From contig NZ_LT671418.1 of the NCBI RefSeq assembly GCF_900130075.1, positions 248,001-312,000 of the forward strand: a DNA stretch of 64,000 nucleotides, read 5' to 3'. The stretch comes from Herminiimonas arsenitoxidans. Lineage in GTDB: Bacteria; Pseudomonadota; Gammaproteobacteria; Burkholderiales; Burkholderiaceae_D. Position numbers and translations under genes: made by a program. Positions 33,053 through 46,692 of the stretch are shown piece by piece (position 1 is the first letter of the stretch; every line of letters starts with the position of its first letter). Below the pieces are notes generated by a model. It was not told where the DNA came from and made no database searches. It was given only the letters and a program-made list of their open reading frames with translations.

Positions 33053-33406
33053 TTAGTCTTGAAAAATTTGTTGATAAAGTTCGTCGGAAAAACCGACGCT
33101 GGATTTCTTGTCCTTGAATAAAATCGGACGCTTGATGACTGATGGCGACTCCAGCATCAATGCAGTCGCGCTGGCGTCATCGGTAATCTCTGCCTTGCGC
33201 TCATCCGGCAACTTGCGCCAGGTGGTGCCTTTGCGATTGACCAGCACATCCCAAGGAACGTCGCGTAACCAGGTTTTGATCAGGTCGGCGTTGATACCGT
33301 CTTTTTTGAAATCATGGAAGACGAAATCGGTGCCATTGTTGGTGAGCCAGGTGCGGGCCTTTTTGACTGTGTCGCAGTTCGGTATGCCGTATAGGGTAAT
33401 CGTCAT
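33053..33406 (-). CDS. yffB: ArsC/Spx family protein YffB
   Basis: The 117-residue protein has a thioredoxin-like ArsC fold: ITLYGIPNCDTVKKARTWL carries the single N-terminal cysteine (Cys10), FHDFKKDGI follows, and RPILFKDKKSSVGF is the closing motif. E. coli yffB also stands directly before dapE, which supports the name. The family is related to arsenate reductase, but YffB proteins lack a proven arsenate function and may act on thiols. ATG 33406 begins 2 bases after the pilU-like stop and the stop is 3 bases before dapE, so all three are tightly coupled. Confidence 0.88.
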   Translation of the reverse strand: MTITLYGIPNCDTVKKARTWLTNNGTDFVFHDFKKDGINADLIKTWLRDVPWDVLVNRKGTTWRKLPDERKAEITDDASATALMLESPSVIKRPILFKDKKSSVGFSDELYQQIFQD

Positions 33407-33408
33407 GG

Positions 33409-34536
33409 TTACATCTTCAACGTGAATTCGGTAAAGCTTGCGCCTTGTTCTTCTTCTGGTTCATCGATCTCGACTTTCTGTGCCGAGTTGTTTAACAACC
33501 AGAATAAATTACTGGCAGAGTCTGCGTGGGCCAAGGCTTCGTCTTGCGTAACGATGTCATCCTTGATTAGCTGCATCAATGCCTGCTCGAAAGTTTGCGA
33601 GCCTGGTGACAAACTCTTTTCTATCGCTTCCTTGATTTGCGTAATCTCGCCTTGCTCGATCAGCTCGGCAATGTGGCGCGTGTTCATCATGATTTCTACT
33701 GCAGCACGACGCTTGCCATCAATTGCACCGATCAAACGCTGCGAAATGACTGCGCGTAAGGTTGACGACAAATCGGCCAGTAATGATTGCCGATGTTCTA
33801 TCGGATAAAAATTAATGATGCGGGTCAATGCTTGATAGCTATTGTTCGCATGCAGTGTTGCAACTACCAAATGGCCGGATTGCGCGTAAGCGAGCGCTGC
33901 CGACATGGTTTCCTTGTCGCGTATCTCGCCGATCAAAATACAATCGGGTGCCTGACGTAATGCGTTCCTCAACGCGATGGACAGGTCTGCAGCATCGCTG
34001 CCTATCTCACGCTGGTTGACGATGGATTTTTTGTTTTTGAACAAAAATTCGATCGGATCTTCCAAGGTCAGAATATGACCGGTACTCAGCGCATTGCGAT
34101 GATCGAGCATCGCTGCAATCGTGGTCGACTTACCGGAACCGGTAGAGCCGACTACCAACAGCAAGCCACGCTTTTCCATAATCATGTCTGCCAAAATCGG
34201 CGGCAGTGCCAAACTGTTCAATGCCGGAATTTCGCCAGGAACATAGCGCAACACGGCAGAGATGCTGCCGCGCTGGCGGAACGCTGATAAACGGAAGCTG
34301 CCGACACCGGCGACAGGGATGCCGATGTTCAGTTCATTCTCGCGTTCCAGTTCTTCCAGCTTGGCAGCAGGGACAACTTCGGCCAACAAGGACATGACGG
34401 CATTCTGGTCCAGCTTTTGCTGATTGACGGGTACCAGATTGCCGTTGATCTTGATATGGATCGGCGAGTTGACTGCGATAAACAAGTCAGATGCTGCTTT
34501 TTCCTTCATCAGAAGAAATAACCGATCCATTGCCAT
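33409..34536 (-). CDS. pilU: PilU-type twitching/retraction ATPase
   Basis: PilT and PilU are hexameric ATPases that power type IV pilus retraction. The 375 residues match PilU in the N-terminal domain (LFLLMKEKAASDLFI), Walker A VVGSTGSGKSTTIAAM (about 130), Asp box TLEDPIEFLF, Walker B CILIGEIRDKETM and His box GHLVVATLHANN, and in the late AHADSASNLFWLL region. The C-terminus ASFTEFTLKM is acidic just before it. ATG 34536 or 34530. It sits inside the dap operon with no other pilus gene in the window, so it depends on pili encoded elsewhere or has another role. Confidence 0.88.
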   Translation of the reverse strand: MAMDRLFLLMKEKAASDLFIAVNSPIHIKINGNLVPVNQQKLDQNAVMSLLAEVVPAAKLEELERENELNIGIPVAGVGSFRLSAFRQRGSISAVLRYVPGEIPALNSLALPPILADMIMEKRGLLLVVGSTGSGKSTTIAAMLDHRNALSTGHILTLEDPIEFLFKNKKSIVNQREIGSDAADLSIALRNALRQAPDCILIGEIRDKETMSAALAYAQSGHLVVATLHANNSYQALTRIINFYPIEHRQSLLADLSSTLRAVISQRLIGAIDGKRRAAVEIMMNTRHIAELIEQGEITQIKEAIEKSLSPGSQTFEQALMQLIKDDIVTQDEALAHADSASNLFWLLNNSAQKVEIDEPEEEQGASFTEFTLKM

Positions 34537-34585
34537 AGCTGTCCCAGGTCAGATAAATGAAAACGCGTGTTGTGGCGATCTCGAT

Positions 34586-35410
34586 TTAGTCGCGCAGCAA
34601 TTCATTGATGCCGGTTTTTGCACGTGTTTTTGCATCGACGCGTTTGACGATCACTGCACAGTACAAGCTGTACTTGCCATCAGCGGACGGCAAGTTGCCC
34701 GATACCACGACGGAACCTGCAGGGATACGGCCGTATGTGACTTCGCCGGTTGCACGATCGTAAATCTTGGTCGATTGGCCGATATACACGCCCATCGAGA
34801 TGACCGAGTTTTCTTCAACGATCACGCCTTCAACGATTTCCGAACGAGCACCGATGAAGCAGTTGTCTTCGATGATGGTTGGGTTGGCTTGCATAGGTTC
34901 CAACACGCCGCCGATACCAACGCCGCCGGACAAGTGAACGTTCTTGCCGATTTGTGCGCAGGAACCGACAGTCGCCCATGCATCAACCATCGAGCCTTCA
35001 TCGACGTAAGCACCGATGTTGACGAAGGAAGGCATCATGACGACGTTTTTGCCGATGAAGCTACCGTGACGTGCAACTGCTGGTGGCACCACGCGGAAGC
35101 CGCCTTTAGCGAAATCTTCAGCTGTGTAGTTCGCGAACTTGGTTGGAACCTTGTCGTAGAACTGCATGTGATCGCCAGATGGCATGGTGATGTTGTCTTC
35201 CAGACGGAAGGACAGCAAAACGGCTTTCTTGACCCATTGATTGACGACCCATGCGCCGCTGTCTTTTTGCGCGACGCGCAGTGTGCCTTCGTTCAATTGA
35301 GCGATGACTTGAGCGACTGCATTGCGTACGTCTGCAGGTGCATTTTTAGGGGAGAAATCGGTACGGTTTTCCCACGCTTGGTCGATGATCTGTTCGAGTT
35401 GTTGAGTCAT
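34586..35410 (-). CDS. dapD: Tetrahydrodipicolinate N-succinyltransferase DapD
   Basis: DapD succinylates tetrahydrodipicolinate in the succinylase branch of lysine and diaminopimelate synthesis. The 274 residues have an N-terminal helical domain (about 1-95) and a left-handed parallel beta helix of hexapeptide repeats (about 105-245) with [40 protein letters not shown] and [20 protein letters not shown]. It ends [20 protein letters not shown], typical of the family. ATG 35410. It is downstream of dapC and upstream of pilU and dapE, so three sequential enzymes of the pathway lie in one operon. Confidence 0.97.
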   Translation of the reverse strand: MTQQLEQIIDQAWENRTDFSPKNAPADVRNAVAQVIAQLNEGTLRVAQKDSGAWVVNQWVKKAVLLSFRLEDNITMPSGDHMQFYDKVPTKFANYTAEDFAKGGFRVVPPAVARHGSFIGKNVVMMPSFVNIGAYVDEGSMVDAWATVGSCAQIGKNVHLSGGVGIGGVLEPMQANPTIIEDNCFIGARSEIVEGVIVEENSVISMGVYIGQSTKIYDRATGEVTYGRIPAGSVVVSGNLPSADGKYSLYCAVIVKRVDAKTRAKTGINELLRD

Positions 35411-35451
35411 GTGATGGTCTTGTCAGTTGAAAGAAATGATTACTAAGAAAA

Positions 35452-36666
35452 TTACGCGGAAGGACTGGATAATTTTTTCGCGAATTCGACGATGCGTTGT
35501 GCTGCTTCCAGGCATTCATCCACTTCGGCGACCAGCGCCATGCGGATGCGATTCTGTCCCGGATTGATGCCATGCGCTTCGCGGCCCAGATAACTGCCCG
35601 GCAATACCGTGACATTATATTCGGCATAGAGGCGCTTCGCGAATTCAACGTCGCTGATGTCCACGAGTTTGTCAACCTTAGCCCACAGGTAGAAACCGGC
35701 GTCCGGCAGGGCGACATCCATCACTTCTTGCAGTAATGGTGTAACTTGTTTGAATTTTGTGACGTATTTTTCGCGATTTTCAATGACGTGCTGCTCGTCG
35801 TTCCATGCGGCAATGGATGCGCTTTGTACGGATGGGCTCATTGCGCTGCCGTGATAGGTACGGTACAGCAGAAATTGCTTCAGAATTTCTGCATCGCCAG
35901 CGACGAAGCCTGAGCGCATGCCCGGCACGTTCGAGCGCTTGGACAAGCTGGAGAAGCCGATCAGGCGTGGATAACCCGTGCGTCCCAGCTTGTGTGCCGC
36001 TTCCAATCCACCCAGCGGTGCTTCTGTCTTGAAGTAAATCTCGGAATAGCATTCATCCGCGGCGATCACAAAACCGTAGCGATCCGACAATTCGAACAAT
36101 TCAGCCCAGTCTTCCAGCGTCAGGACCGCACCGGCAGGATTGCCCGGCGAGCAGATATAGACCAGTTGTACGCGCGACCAGACATCTGGTGTGACGCTGG
36201 CAAAGTCGGGCGCAAAATTGCGTGCAGGATCGCAGTTGACGAAATACGGTTCCGCGCCAGCAAGATAAGCCGCGCCTTCGTAAATCTGATACAGCGGATT
36301 AGGGCAAATGACCAATGCTTGCTTGCTTGGATCGATCACGGTTTGCGCCAAGGCAAACAAGGCTTCGCGTGAACCGTTGACCGGCAGCACTTGCGTGGCT
36401 GGATTCAGCTTAGGCAAGTTGTAGCGGCGCTCGAGCCAGCCAGCGATAGTAGCGCGCAAGGCTTCTGTGCCAGCGGTGGTCGGATAAACTGCCAAGCCAT
36501 CCAAATTATCTGCCAGTGCTTTCTGTATGAAAGCCGGCGTTGGATGCTTGGGTTCGCCGATACCCAGACTGATGGGGCGATAAGCAGCGTTCGGCGTGAC
36601 ACTCGCGAACAATTGCTTCAGTTTTTCGAATGGGTATGGTTGTAGCTGATTCAGAAGTGGATTCAC
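35452..36666 (-). CDS. dapC: Succinyldiaminopimelate aminotransferase DapC
   Basis: DapC transaminates N-succinyl-2-amino-6-oxopimelate with pyridoxal phosphate. The 404-residue protein is a fold type I aminotransferase: LPVNGSREALFALAQ, the PLP-contact stretch LVYICSPGNPAGAVL, FVIAADECYSEIYF and the Schiff-base lysine in LIGFSSLSKRSNVPGMRSG (about 235-245). Context with dapD and dapE supports DapC over other class I enzymes. The start is GTG 36666. It is the first gene of the dap operon and divergent from smc; a TATAAT on the minus strand near 36725-36730 may be its -10 element. Confidence 0.92.
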   Translation of the reverse strand: MNPLLNQLQPYPFEKLKQLFASVTPNAAYRPISLGIGEPKHPTPAFIQKALADNLDGLAVYPTTAGTEALRATIAGWLERRYNLPKLNPATQVLPVNGSREALFALAQTVIDPSKQALVICPNPLYQIYEGAAYLAGAEPYFVNCDPARNFAPDFASVTPDVWSRVQLVYICSPGNPAGAVLTLEDWAELFELSDRYGFVIAADECYSEIYFKTEAPLGGLEAAHKLGRTGYPRLIGFSSLSKRSNVPGMRSGFVAGDAEILKQFLLYRTYHGSAMSPSVQSASIAAWNDEQHVIENREKYVTKFKQVTPLLQEVMDVALPDAGFYLWAKVDKLVDISDVEFAKRLYAEYNVTVLPGSYLGREAHGINPGQNRIRMALVAEVDECLEAAQRIVEFAKKLSSPSA

Positions 36667-36684
36667 GGCGGAGAGCTAAAAATG

Positions 36685-36770
36685 TGTGGAAAGTGTTAAT
36701 TCGCACGAGGTTCAAAGTGGCAACATTATACCGCCCATGGCGACAGAACCGCTGCATGTGGAAAGTGTTA
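36685..36770. repeat. 14-bp direct repeat in the dapC-smc intergenic region
   Basis: TGTGGAAAGTGTTA occurs at 36685-36698 and again at 36757-36770, 72 bases apart, each followed by A or C and then TTC. The copies flank the likely dapC -10 sequence. They may be binding sites for a shared regulator. Confidence 0.5.
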
Positions 36771-36780
36771 CTTCAAATGC

Positions 36781-36808
36781 TTGGAATCGTTGTTCCAAAT
36801 GCTATGAT
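36781..36808 (+). promoter_or_regulatory. Sigma-70 promoter for smc
   Basis: TTGGAA (36781-36786), a 16-base spacer and TATGAT (36803-36808) lie about 85 bases before the smc start. The same place has the inverted repeat TTGGAA / TTCCAA. Match to consensus is good but not perfect. Confidence 0.5.
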
Positions 36809-36895
36809 TAGCCCCTTTTACGGCCTCTTTTGCCGCGTCCGCCAACTTGGCTGGATACTTAATTTGAGCTGCATATTCTAGGAACGGTCGATAAC

Positions 36896-39800
36896 GTGCG
36901 TTTAACTTCCATTAAATTATCTGGATTCAAGTCTTTCGTTGATCCGACGAATTTTCAAGTGCCGGGTCAATTGGTTGGTGTCGTAGGGCCTAACGGTTGC
37001 GGTAAATCCAACATCATTGATGCTGTGCGCTGGGTTTTGGGTGAATCCAAGGCTTCCGAGTTGCGCGGCGAATCGATGCAAGACGTTATTTTTAACGGCA
37101 CGACGCACCGCAAACCGGCTGGTCGATCATCGGTCGAACTGGTGTTTGATAACGGCGAGGGCAAAGCTGCCGGTCAATGGAGCCAATACGCGGAAATCGC
37201 AGTCAAGCGCACACTGACGCGCGACGGTACCTCGACTTACTACATCAATAATCAGGCGGTACGCCGCCGCGATATTCAAGATATCTTCCTTGGTACTGGT
37301 CTCGGTCCACGCGCTTACGCGATCATCGGACAGGGCATGATTTCGCGCATCATCGAAGCGCGTCCGGAAGAACTGCGGATTTTCCTGGAAGAAGCTGCAG
37401 GTGTTTCGAAGTACAAGGAACGTCGTCGTGAAACCGAGAATCGCCTGCAAGACACACGCGAGAATTTGTTGCGCGTCGAAGATATCTTGCGTGAACTGAA
37501 CGCCAATCTGGAAAAGCTGCAAAGCCAGGCTGCCGTCGCGCAAAAATTCCACGAACTGCAAGCCGATCAGGACGAGAAGCAAAAATTGCTGTGGCTATTG
37601 CGCAAGAACGAAGCGAAAGCCGAGCAGGATAAATTTTTCCGGGATATCGAAAAAGCACAAGTCGATCTGGAAGAACAAACAGCGAAGTTGCGCCATGTAG
37701 AAACCGAGCTGGAGCACATGCGTCAATCGCATTACGCCGCCGGCGATCGCATGCATCAAGCGCAAGGTCATCTGTACAAAACCAATTCCGAAATTGGTAG
37801 CCTGGAAGCGCAGATCAAATTCGTTATCGAATCACGTACGCGTTTGCAATCGCAATTGAATTCGCTGACCGCACAACGCGATCAATGGCAACGTCAAGGC
37901 ACGCAATTCCAGGACGATCTGGTTGAAGCCGAGATGCATCTGGAAGAGCAGGCGATGCGTGTCGAGCAATCGCAAGAAGCGGCGCAACGCGAGAACGATA
38001 GGGTGCCTGCGCTGGAACAAGCATGGCGTGAGTCACAATTGAAAACGACGGAATCGCGCAGCAAGATCATGCAGGCGCAACAGCAGATCGAACTGGAATC
38101 CGCGCATCAACGTAATGCATCCAATATTCTGTCTGGCCTGACGGTACGTCGCGAGCGTTTGTCGCAAGAAAAGCAGGGCTTGAACTTGCCCGACACTACG
38201 CATCTCTCCAACTTGAAAATGCAGTTGGAAGAAAAACAGGCAACTTTGGAAGAAGCCACTGAGCAGCTTGATGTTGCGCAAGAACAATTGCCTAAGCTGG
38301 AAGAAGAACGCCGCGCCGCGCAACAACAAGTCAATACAGAAACTGCGAATAACGCACAACTGGAAGCACGTCTCGCTGCCTTGAAGCAATTGCAGGAAAG
38401 CGTGCAGACACAAGGCAAGGTACAGCCTTGGCTGCAAAAACATGAACTCGGTGAATTGCCTCGCTTGTGGCAAAAATTGCAGATCGATCAAGGCTGGGAA
38501 ACTGCGCTGGAATCGGTATTGCGCGAACGTACTTCCGCATTGGAAATGTCCAATCTTGATTGGGCCAAGTCCTTCTTCAACGATGCACCACCAGCCAAGC
38601 TGGCTCTGTTCACGCCGAATAGCACATCGTCGGAAGTAATCGAAACACCAGCCGGCTTGAAGCCATTCCTGAATCTATTGCAACTGAACGATCCCGGTCT
38701 GCGTGCATTGATGCAGGATTGGTTGCACAACGTGTATATCGCGGAGGACACCGCAGCCGCATTTGTTGATCGTAACAAGCTGCCGACAGGCGCTTATTTC
38801 GTGACACGCCAAGGCCATGTCATCAGCAAATCGAGTGTGCGTTTTTATGCATCCGATTCCGAGCAAGATGGCATGCTGGCGCGCCAGCAGGAAATCGAAA
38901 ACATCACCAAGCAATTGCGTGCGCAGCACATGCTGGCCGACGAAGCGAAGTCGCGTTCGGTACGTTCTGAATCTGCATTGACGCAAGCGACACAACGCTT
39001 ACAGGAAATCCGCCAGCGTGTGAATTCATTGACGCAGGCAGTGCATGGTTTGCAGATCGATGTGATGAAGTTGTCTGAAGTACAGGAACGCTTCAATCAA
39101 CGCAGCACACAGATCGCCACCGATCTGGAAGAGATCGCGATGCAGGAAGCCGAGCAGCAGCAAGTCAAAGCGGAATCGGAAGCGAAGTTCGAACAACTCG
39201 ATGCCGAGTTGGGTGAGTTGCAAGAGACGCATGAAGAAGGTCAGACCGATTATCTGAGCAAAGAGCAGCAACTCAACGATGCACGTCAACGCGTACGTGA
39301 ACTGGAGCGTGCCGCGCAGGAAACTGCATTTGCCGAGAAGTCGCAGCGTAACAAGATCGAAGAGTTGAAGCGCAGTATCGCCACCGCACTGGAGCAAGCC
39401 GCACAATTGTTCGCGAATATGCAGCAAGGCAGTCTGGAGCTGGAAAGTCTGGACGATCAAGCTGCGCAAGCAGGCCTGCAAACTTTGCTCGATACGCGCA
39501 CAGATCAGGAACGCGCATTGGCTGATGCACGTCACGAACTGGATCAACTGACACAGCAATTGCGTGGTCATGATGAAGCACGCATGCAAGCAGAACGCAG
39601 CCTGCAACCGCAACGCGATCGCATTACCGAATTGCAATTGAAAGAACAAGCTGCGCGTATGAATCAAGAACAATACGCGCAACAACTGATAGAAGCGCAA
39701 GCTGACGAAGTTGCGCTGGCAGAGAAGCTCAATGGCGATCTGCGTCCTTCTTATTTGCAAGGTGAGGTCACACGTTTGACGAATGCGATTGCTGCATTGG

Positions 39801-40423
39801 GTGCTGTCAATCTGGCAGCGCTGGATGAATTGGCGACGGCATCGGAACGTAAAAACTTCCTTGATGCACAAAATGCTGATCTGACCGAAGCGATCAACAC
39901 TTTGCAGGATGCCATCAGCAAGATCGACAAGGAAACGCGCGATCTGTTGCAAGACACCTTCGACAAGGTCAATCATCACTTCGGCGAATTGTTCCCGATT
40001 CTGTTTGGCGGTGGTCAGGCAAAACTGACGATGACCGGCGAAGAAATTCTGGACTCGGGCGTGCAAGTAATGGCGCAACCTCCAGGCAAGAAAAATGCAA
40101 CGATTCATTTGCTGTCTGGCGGTGAAAAAGCGCTGACGGCAACGGCATTGGTGTTCTCGATGTTCCAGTTGAATCCTGCACCGTTCTGTCTGCTGGATGA
40201 GGTCGATGCACCACTGGATGATGCCAATACCGAACGTTTCTGCAATATGGTGAAACGCATGTCGGCGCATACCCAGTTCCTGTTCATTTCGCATAACAAG
40301 ATTGCGATGGAAATGGCACAGCAATTGATTGGTGTCACGATGCAGGAACAGGGTGTGTCGCGGATTGTGGCAGTTGATATGGAATCGGCAGCCAGTTTTG
40401 CATCGGAAGCGCAGACGGCGTGA
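36896..40423 (+). CDS. smc: Chromosome partition protein SMC
   Basis: SMC is the ring-forming ATPase of the bacterial condensin complex. The 1175 residues follow the family plan: an N-terminal ATPase head with Walker A GPNGCGKSNIIDAVRW (about 31-46), a long coiled coil (about 165-480) rich in Gln, Glu and Ala, a flexible hinge (about 500-660), the returning coiled coil (about 670-1000), and a C-terminal head with signature HLLSGGEKALTATAL and Walker B CLLDEVDAPLDDAN. GTG 36896 is the start, with AGGAACG upstream. zipA and ligA follow on the same strand, a conserved Burkholderiales order. Complete. Confidence 0.97.
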   Translation: MRLTSIKLSGFKSFVDPTNFQVPGQLVGVVGPNGCGKSNIIDAVRWVLGESKASELRGESMQDVIFNGTTHRKPAGRSSVELVFDNGEGKAAGQWSQYAEIAVKRTLTRDGTSTYYINNQAVRRRDIQDIFLGTGLGPRAYAIIGQGMISRIIEARPEELRIFLEEAAGVSKYKERRRETENRLQDTRENLLRVEDILRELNANLEKLQSQAAVAQKFHELQADQDEKQKLLWLLRKNEAKAEQDKFFRDIEKAQVDLEEQTAKLRHVETELEHMRQSHYAAGDRMHQAQGHLYKTNSEIGSLEAQIKFVIESRTRLQSQLNSLTAQRDQWQRQGTQFQDDLVEAEMHLEEQAMRVEQSQEAAQRENDRVPALEQAWRESQLKTTESRSKIMQAQQQIELESAHQRNASNILSGLTVRRERLSQEKQGLNLPDTTHLSNLKMQLEEKQATLEEATEQLDVAQEQLPKLEEERRAAQQQVNTETANNAQLEARLAALKQLQESVQTQGKVQPWLQKHELGELPRLWQKLQIDQGWETALESVLRERTSALEMSNLDWAKSFFNDAPPAKLALFTPNSTSSEVIETPAGLKPFLNLLQLNDPGLRALMQDWLHNVYIAEDTAAAFVDRNKLPTGAYFVTRQGHVISKSSVRFYASDSEQDGMLARQQEIENITKQLRAQHMLADEAKSRSVRSESALTQATQRLQEIRQRVNSLTQAVHGLQIDVMKLSEVQERFNQRSTQIATDLEEIAMQEAEQQQVKAESEAKFEQLDAELGELQETHEEGQTDYLSKEQQLNDARQRVRELERAAQETAFAEKSQRNKIEELKRSIATALEQAAQLFANMQQGSLELESLDDQAAQAGLQTLLDTRTDQERALADARHELDQLTQQLRGHDEARMQAERSLQPQRDRITELQLKEQAARMNQEQYAQQLIEAQADEVALAEKLNGDLRPSYLQGEVTRLTNAIAALGAVNLAALDELATASERKNFLDAQNADLTEAINTLQDAISKIDKETRDLLQDTFDKVNHHFGELFPILFGGGQAKLTMTGEEILDSGVQVMAQPPGKKNATIHLLSGGEKALTATALVFSMFQLNPAPFCLLDEVDAPLDDANTERFCNMVKRMSAHTQFLFISHNKIAMEMAQQLIGVTMQEQGVSRIVAVDMESAASFASEAQTA

Positions 40424-40773
40424 TTGTTTGCAGACAGTAAATAAATGTAATGGCTTTAACCGTGAAAGCGGAACAATTTGGCGGAATTGAAATCCGTAAA
40501 ATGATGCGTTTTCAACGGTGTTTTTCAGAGAGCAGGTTGGCTTGACAAGCTGATTTGCTAAATTTAACCTGAGTGCCTTGGCACATGGGTCGTCGCGGTT
40601 TCAAGAACGCTAGTCGCCACTGACTTCAGGCGCGTGTTTTATTGGATGCCGGTACGGCCGTCGAACCTTTGGATTTTTATGACCCAAACCGTTTCCCCTC
40701 ATTTTTTTCACGTTGCGCGTAGTGCGATGCTGAATGGATTTTCCTCAACATCGTTTCAGACAGTAGGTGCAGC
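40424..40773 (+). promoter_or_regulatory. 350-base smc-zipA intergenic region with likely zipA promoter
   Basis: No gene is visible. TTGACA (40542-40547), a 17-base spacer and TAACCT (40565-40570) form a plausible sigma-70 promoter with a perfect -35 and a weak -10, about 200 bases before zipA. A small palindrome GTGCC-TT-GGCAC follows just downstream. zipA therefore may be expressed apart from smc. Confidence 0.4.
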
Positions 40774-44819
<4,046 letters not shown>

Positions 44820-44823
<4 letters not shown>

Positions 44824-45356
44824 CAGTAAGAGAAATTTTGAAGATGGGCGACCCACGCTTGTTGCGTGTAGCTGAGCCTGTAAAGGAATTCGGCACGCCC
44901 GAACTGGATGCGCTGATCGCCGATATGTTTGACACCATGCATGCGGCAAATGGCGCTGGTTTGGCTGCGCCACAAATCGGTGTGAATCTGCGTCTGGTGA
45001 TTTACGGCTTCAAGCAAAACACGCGTTATCCCGATGCGCCGCCAGTACCGGAAACAGTCTTGATCAATCCTAAGCTGCGCCCCTTGTCGGCAGAAATGGA
45101 TGAAGCTTGGGAAGGGTGTTTATCGGTACCTGGTTTGCGTGGCGTGGTGCCGCGCTTCACTGCCTTGCATTACGAGGGTTTCGATCAGTATGGCAATGTG
45201 ATTAGCCGCGACGCAGACGGCTTCCATGCACGTGTGGTGCAGCATGAATGCGATCATTTAGACGGCATTCTGTATCCGATGCGGATTACTGATTTATCGC
45301 AGTTTGGTTACGTTGATGTCTTGTTCCCGGACCTTGATCCGAACGACGACGATTGA
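44820..45356 (+). CDS. def: Peptide deformylase Def
   Basis: Peptide deformylase removes the formyl group from new proteins. All three motifs are present: [10 protein letters not shown] (about 45-54), EGCLSVPG with the metal-binding cysteine (about 100), and QHECDHLDG with the catalytic glutamate and two metal-binding histidines (about 141-149). 178 residues is normal for the type I enzyme. ATG 44820 overlaps the galU stop by four bases. The C-terminus is acidic (PDLDPNDDD). The usual fmt partner is not adjacent, so this may be one of two paralogues in the genome. A strong terminator follows. Confidence 0.96.
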
Positions 45357-45390
45357 GCGCGAACAGCGATAAGCGAAGATAGAAATGCAA

Positions 45391-45419
45391 AAAGGCGACT
45401 TGAGGTCGCCCTTTTTTAT
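45391..45419. terminator. Bidirectional terminator between def and the porin gene
   Basis: GGCGAC (45394-45399) and GTCGCC (45405-45410) form a stem with a 5-base loop. CTTTTTT follows on the plus strand and a matching A-run precedes it, giving TTTTT on the minus strand. It serves the convergent def and porin genes. Confidence 0.88.
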
Positions 45420-45431
45420 TCCTGCCCTGGT

Positions 45432-46415
45432 TTAAAACTTGTGGCGGATACCGACGTTGAACAGATTGTCATTCTTGCCGGCGGCTGCCACTCTATAGTT
45501 GGCATTGTCATCGTTACTCAGGAGTGCCCAGCTAGTATACAAATTGGTACGTACCGACAGATTGTGCGTATAGCCGATCGCAATCTGGCGTGCGTTGGCA
45601 TTGTTGTTGACTTTGTCTTGCTTGTACATGAAGGACGTCATGATGGTATCGGCTGGCGTCAGGTTGATCTTCAGGCCGATCAGGGAATCCCGCGTGTCGA
45701 GCGTACCGAAGCCTTTGTTAATGGCGTAGGCGATAAAGGGTTGCAACAAGCCGAAGTTGTAGTTGCCGCCGATCAGCGTCGTCTTGGAGCTGTCGGTGCC
45801 TGTCACGTCCTTGGTGTCTTGATAGGTCAACACCGTAGCCAACGGACCGGATGCATACCCGATGGCGCCGGCCACCGTGCGACTGGCGCTGGTATTGCCG
45901 GCTACTTCGCCGAAGCTATAGGCTACCTGGCCATTGATACCGTTTTTAGCGGCAAAACTGTAGTTAACAGTATTGTCTATGCGGTTGCCGCCGTAATTGA
46001 AGATGCGTACGGAATCACCGGCGAGAGTATCGGCAAAAGGATCGAATACGGCAGAGTTGGTGAAGACCATGGTCTGGACGCGGCCCAGCTTTACTTCGCC
46101 AAAGTCACCAGCCAAGCTGACATAGGATTGCCGGTTGAAAAACCGGGTCGCATCACTTTGCGCACCAGTGTCTGCACTGAAGCCTGCTTCGAGTACAAAG
46201 TTGGCTTTGAGTCCGTTGCCGAGATCTTCGGTGCCTTTGAAGCCGACGCGGCTGACACTTTGATTGCCGCTGGCGATGCCGACCGTTCTGCCGGCACCGT
46301 CGTTCTCTATCTTTAATCCAAGATCGACAACACCATAGACAGTGACGCTACTTTGCGCATAGGTGGCTCCTGCCATCGACGTCAACAGCGAAAATGCGAA
46401 TAGAGTTCTTTTCAT
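45432..46415 (-). CDS. General outer-membrane porin (Burkholderiales type)
   Basis: A 327-residue beta-barrel porin. A cleavable signal peptide of about 20 residues (MKRTLFAFSLLTSMAGATYA) is followed by the family start QSSVTVYGVVDLGLKIEN. The barrel shows repeated amphipathic strands, the loop-3 region, conserved GFKGTEDLGNGLKANFVLE, and the C-terminal strand NVGIRHKF ending in phenylalanine, the signal for BAM recognition. Trimeric porins of this family carry small solutes. ATG 46415. It is preceded by a 277-base region where I see no clear promoter, and it is convergent with def. Confidence 0.93.
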   Translation of the reverse strand: MKRTLFAFSLLTSMAGATYAQSSVTVYGVVDLGLKIENDGAGRTVGIASGNQSVSRVGFKGTEDLGNGLKANFVLEAGFSADTGAQSDATRFFNRQSYVSLAGDFGEVKLGRVQTMVFTNSAVFDPFADTLAGDSVRIFNYGGNRIDNTVNYSFAAKNGINGQVAYSFGEVAGNTSASRTVAGAIGYASGPLATVLTYQDTKDVTGTDSSKTTLIGGNYNFGLLQPFIAYAINKGFGTLDTRDSLIGLKINLTPADTIMTSFMYKQDKVNNNANARQIAIGYTHNLSVRTNLYTSWALLSNDDNANYRVAAAGKNDNLFNVGIRHKF

Positions 46416-46692
46416 TTATCCACTCCCTTTGTTTTCAGTTGAAACAACGATCCGGTGACTTGGCTTGTGTTCTAAAACGGGGATAGCTTTAAATGTAAAT
46501 CAACAGCATTTTCTGAATAGTGCGATTTCAGGTCTTAGTTTGCAGCTGTATGCCGAGTTTGAGCAAGGACGGAATTGGCTAATAGTGAACTAATAGCGCA
46601 GATAGTGGTGATTTATTCACACAGTTGACGTCAGTCAACAAATCCAGGTGATGCAAGGGGAGTTGGAAGGCAGCGTGGCAGGCCACCCTGTA

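Noticed and set aside
34424..35446. Long open frame (340 codons) on the plus strand opposite dapD and pilU
   Set aside because: dapD and pilU are unmistakable on the other strand; the product has no recognisable domain and is rich in His, Cys and Asp as typical of shadow frames.
39026..40324. Long open frame (432 codons) on the minus strand inside smc
   Set aside because: It lies fully within the coiled-coil and head coding region of smc, has a composition biased to Gln, Leu, Cys and Phe as expected of an antisense shadow, and has no ribosome binding site.
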